A stretch of 5,248 nucleotides of DNA. Origin: Candidatus Gastranaerophilales bacterium (GTDB lineage Bacteria; Cyanobacteriota; Vampirovibrionia; Gastranaerophilales; Gastranaerophilaceae). Positions 5,220-5,248 of the stretch are shown here, piece by piece. Under the pieces are notes generated by a model that had not been told where the DNA came from, ran no database searches, and was given only the letters and a program-made list of their open reading frames with translations. Made by a program: the position numbers and the translations under genes. The stretch spans positions 1 to 5,248 of the forward strand of contig CALUVK010000121.1 of NCBI GenBank assembly GCA_944324205.1. The letters run 5' to 3'. The stretch's first letter is position 1, and every line of letters starts with the position of its first letter.

Positions 5220-5248
5220 ATGAATTTAAAAATATCAACAACTAGTTT
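5220..5248 (+). CDS. Start of an unidentified gene, cut by the window edge
   Basis: An ATG at 5220 is preceded by AAGG (5210-5213) with six bases between, a good ribosome binding site. The frame stays open to the end of the window and reads MNLKISTTS. Nine whole codons are too few to identify a product. The gap to the ruvA stop is 78 bases with no strong terminator, so it could be co-transcribed with ruvA or have its own promoter. Confidence 0.5.

Overview
The window looks like chromosomal DNA from an AT-rich bacterium with a Gram-negative type of envelope. It uses the standard code (TGA acts as stop), has Shine-Dalgarno sites on most genes, and encodes a tRNA with its CCA end. The glycosyltransferase set and the style of the 153-residue hypothetical protein remind me of gut Gastranaerophilales (Vampirovibrionia/Melainabacteria). 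That lineage call is from memory only and is moderate to low confidence.

Layout from left to right: (1) the 3' part of a plus-strand nitroreductase-family flavoprotein gene, cut by the window edge. (2) A 352-base AT-rich intergenic stretch with no convincing gene. It holds one fairly good and one weak promoter candidate, an inverted repeat centred on the first -10 box, a cluster of AAATATTAAA-type repeats and a 14-bp palindrome. (3) A plus-strand 153-residue hypothetical protein with helical ends and a polar middle. (4) A convergent junction of 3 bases with a nearly symmetric hairpin that could terminate both strands. (5) A minus-strand operon of three overlapping glycosyltransferase genes, transcribed in the order GT9 heptosyltransferase-like, DDD-motif GT-A enzyme, GT8 enzyme. 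(6) A minus-strand tRNA-Val(GAC) with an unusual C at position 33. (7) A plus-strand ruvA, divergent from the tRNA. (8) The first codons of another plus-strand gene at the right edge.

The three glycosyltransferases overlap by 23 and 4 bases, so they are very likely translated from one message. They probably add successive sugars to one surface glycan, such as a lipopolysaccharide core or outer oligosaccharide. A promoter candidate sits so close to the first gene that its message could be leaderless. ruvA is a complete, ordinary Holliday-junction protein gene unrelated to the glycan operon. I see no mobile element, CRISPR array, toxin-antitoxin pair or defence system. The observations most worth checking are the C33 tRNA, the operator-like repeat over the promoter at 699-728, and a short LGIKIK-like motif found at the end of one glycosyltransferase and the start of its neighbour.
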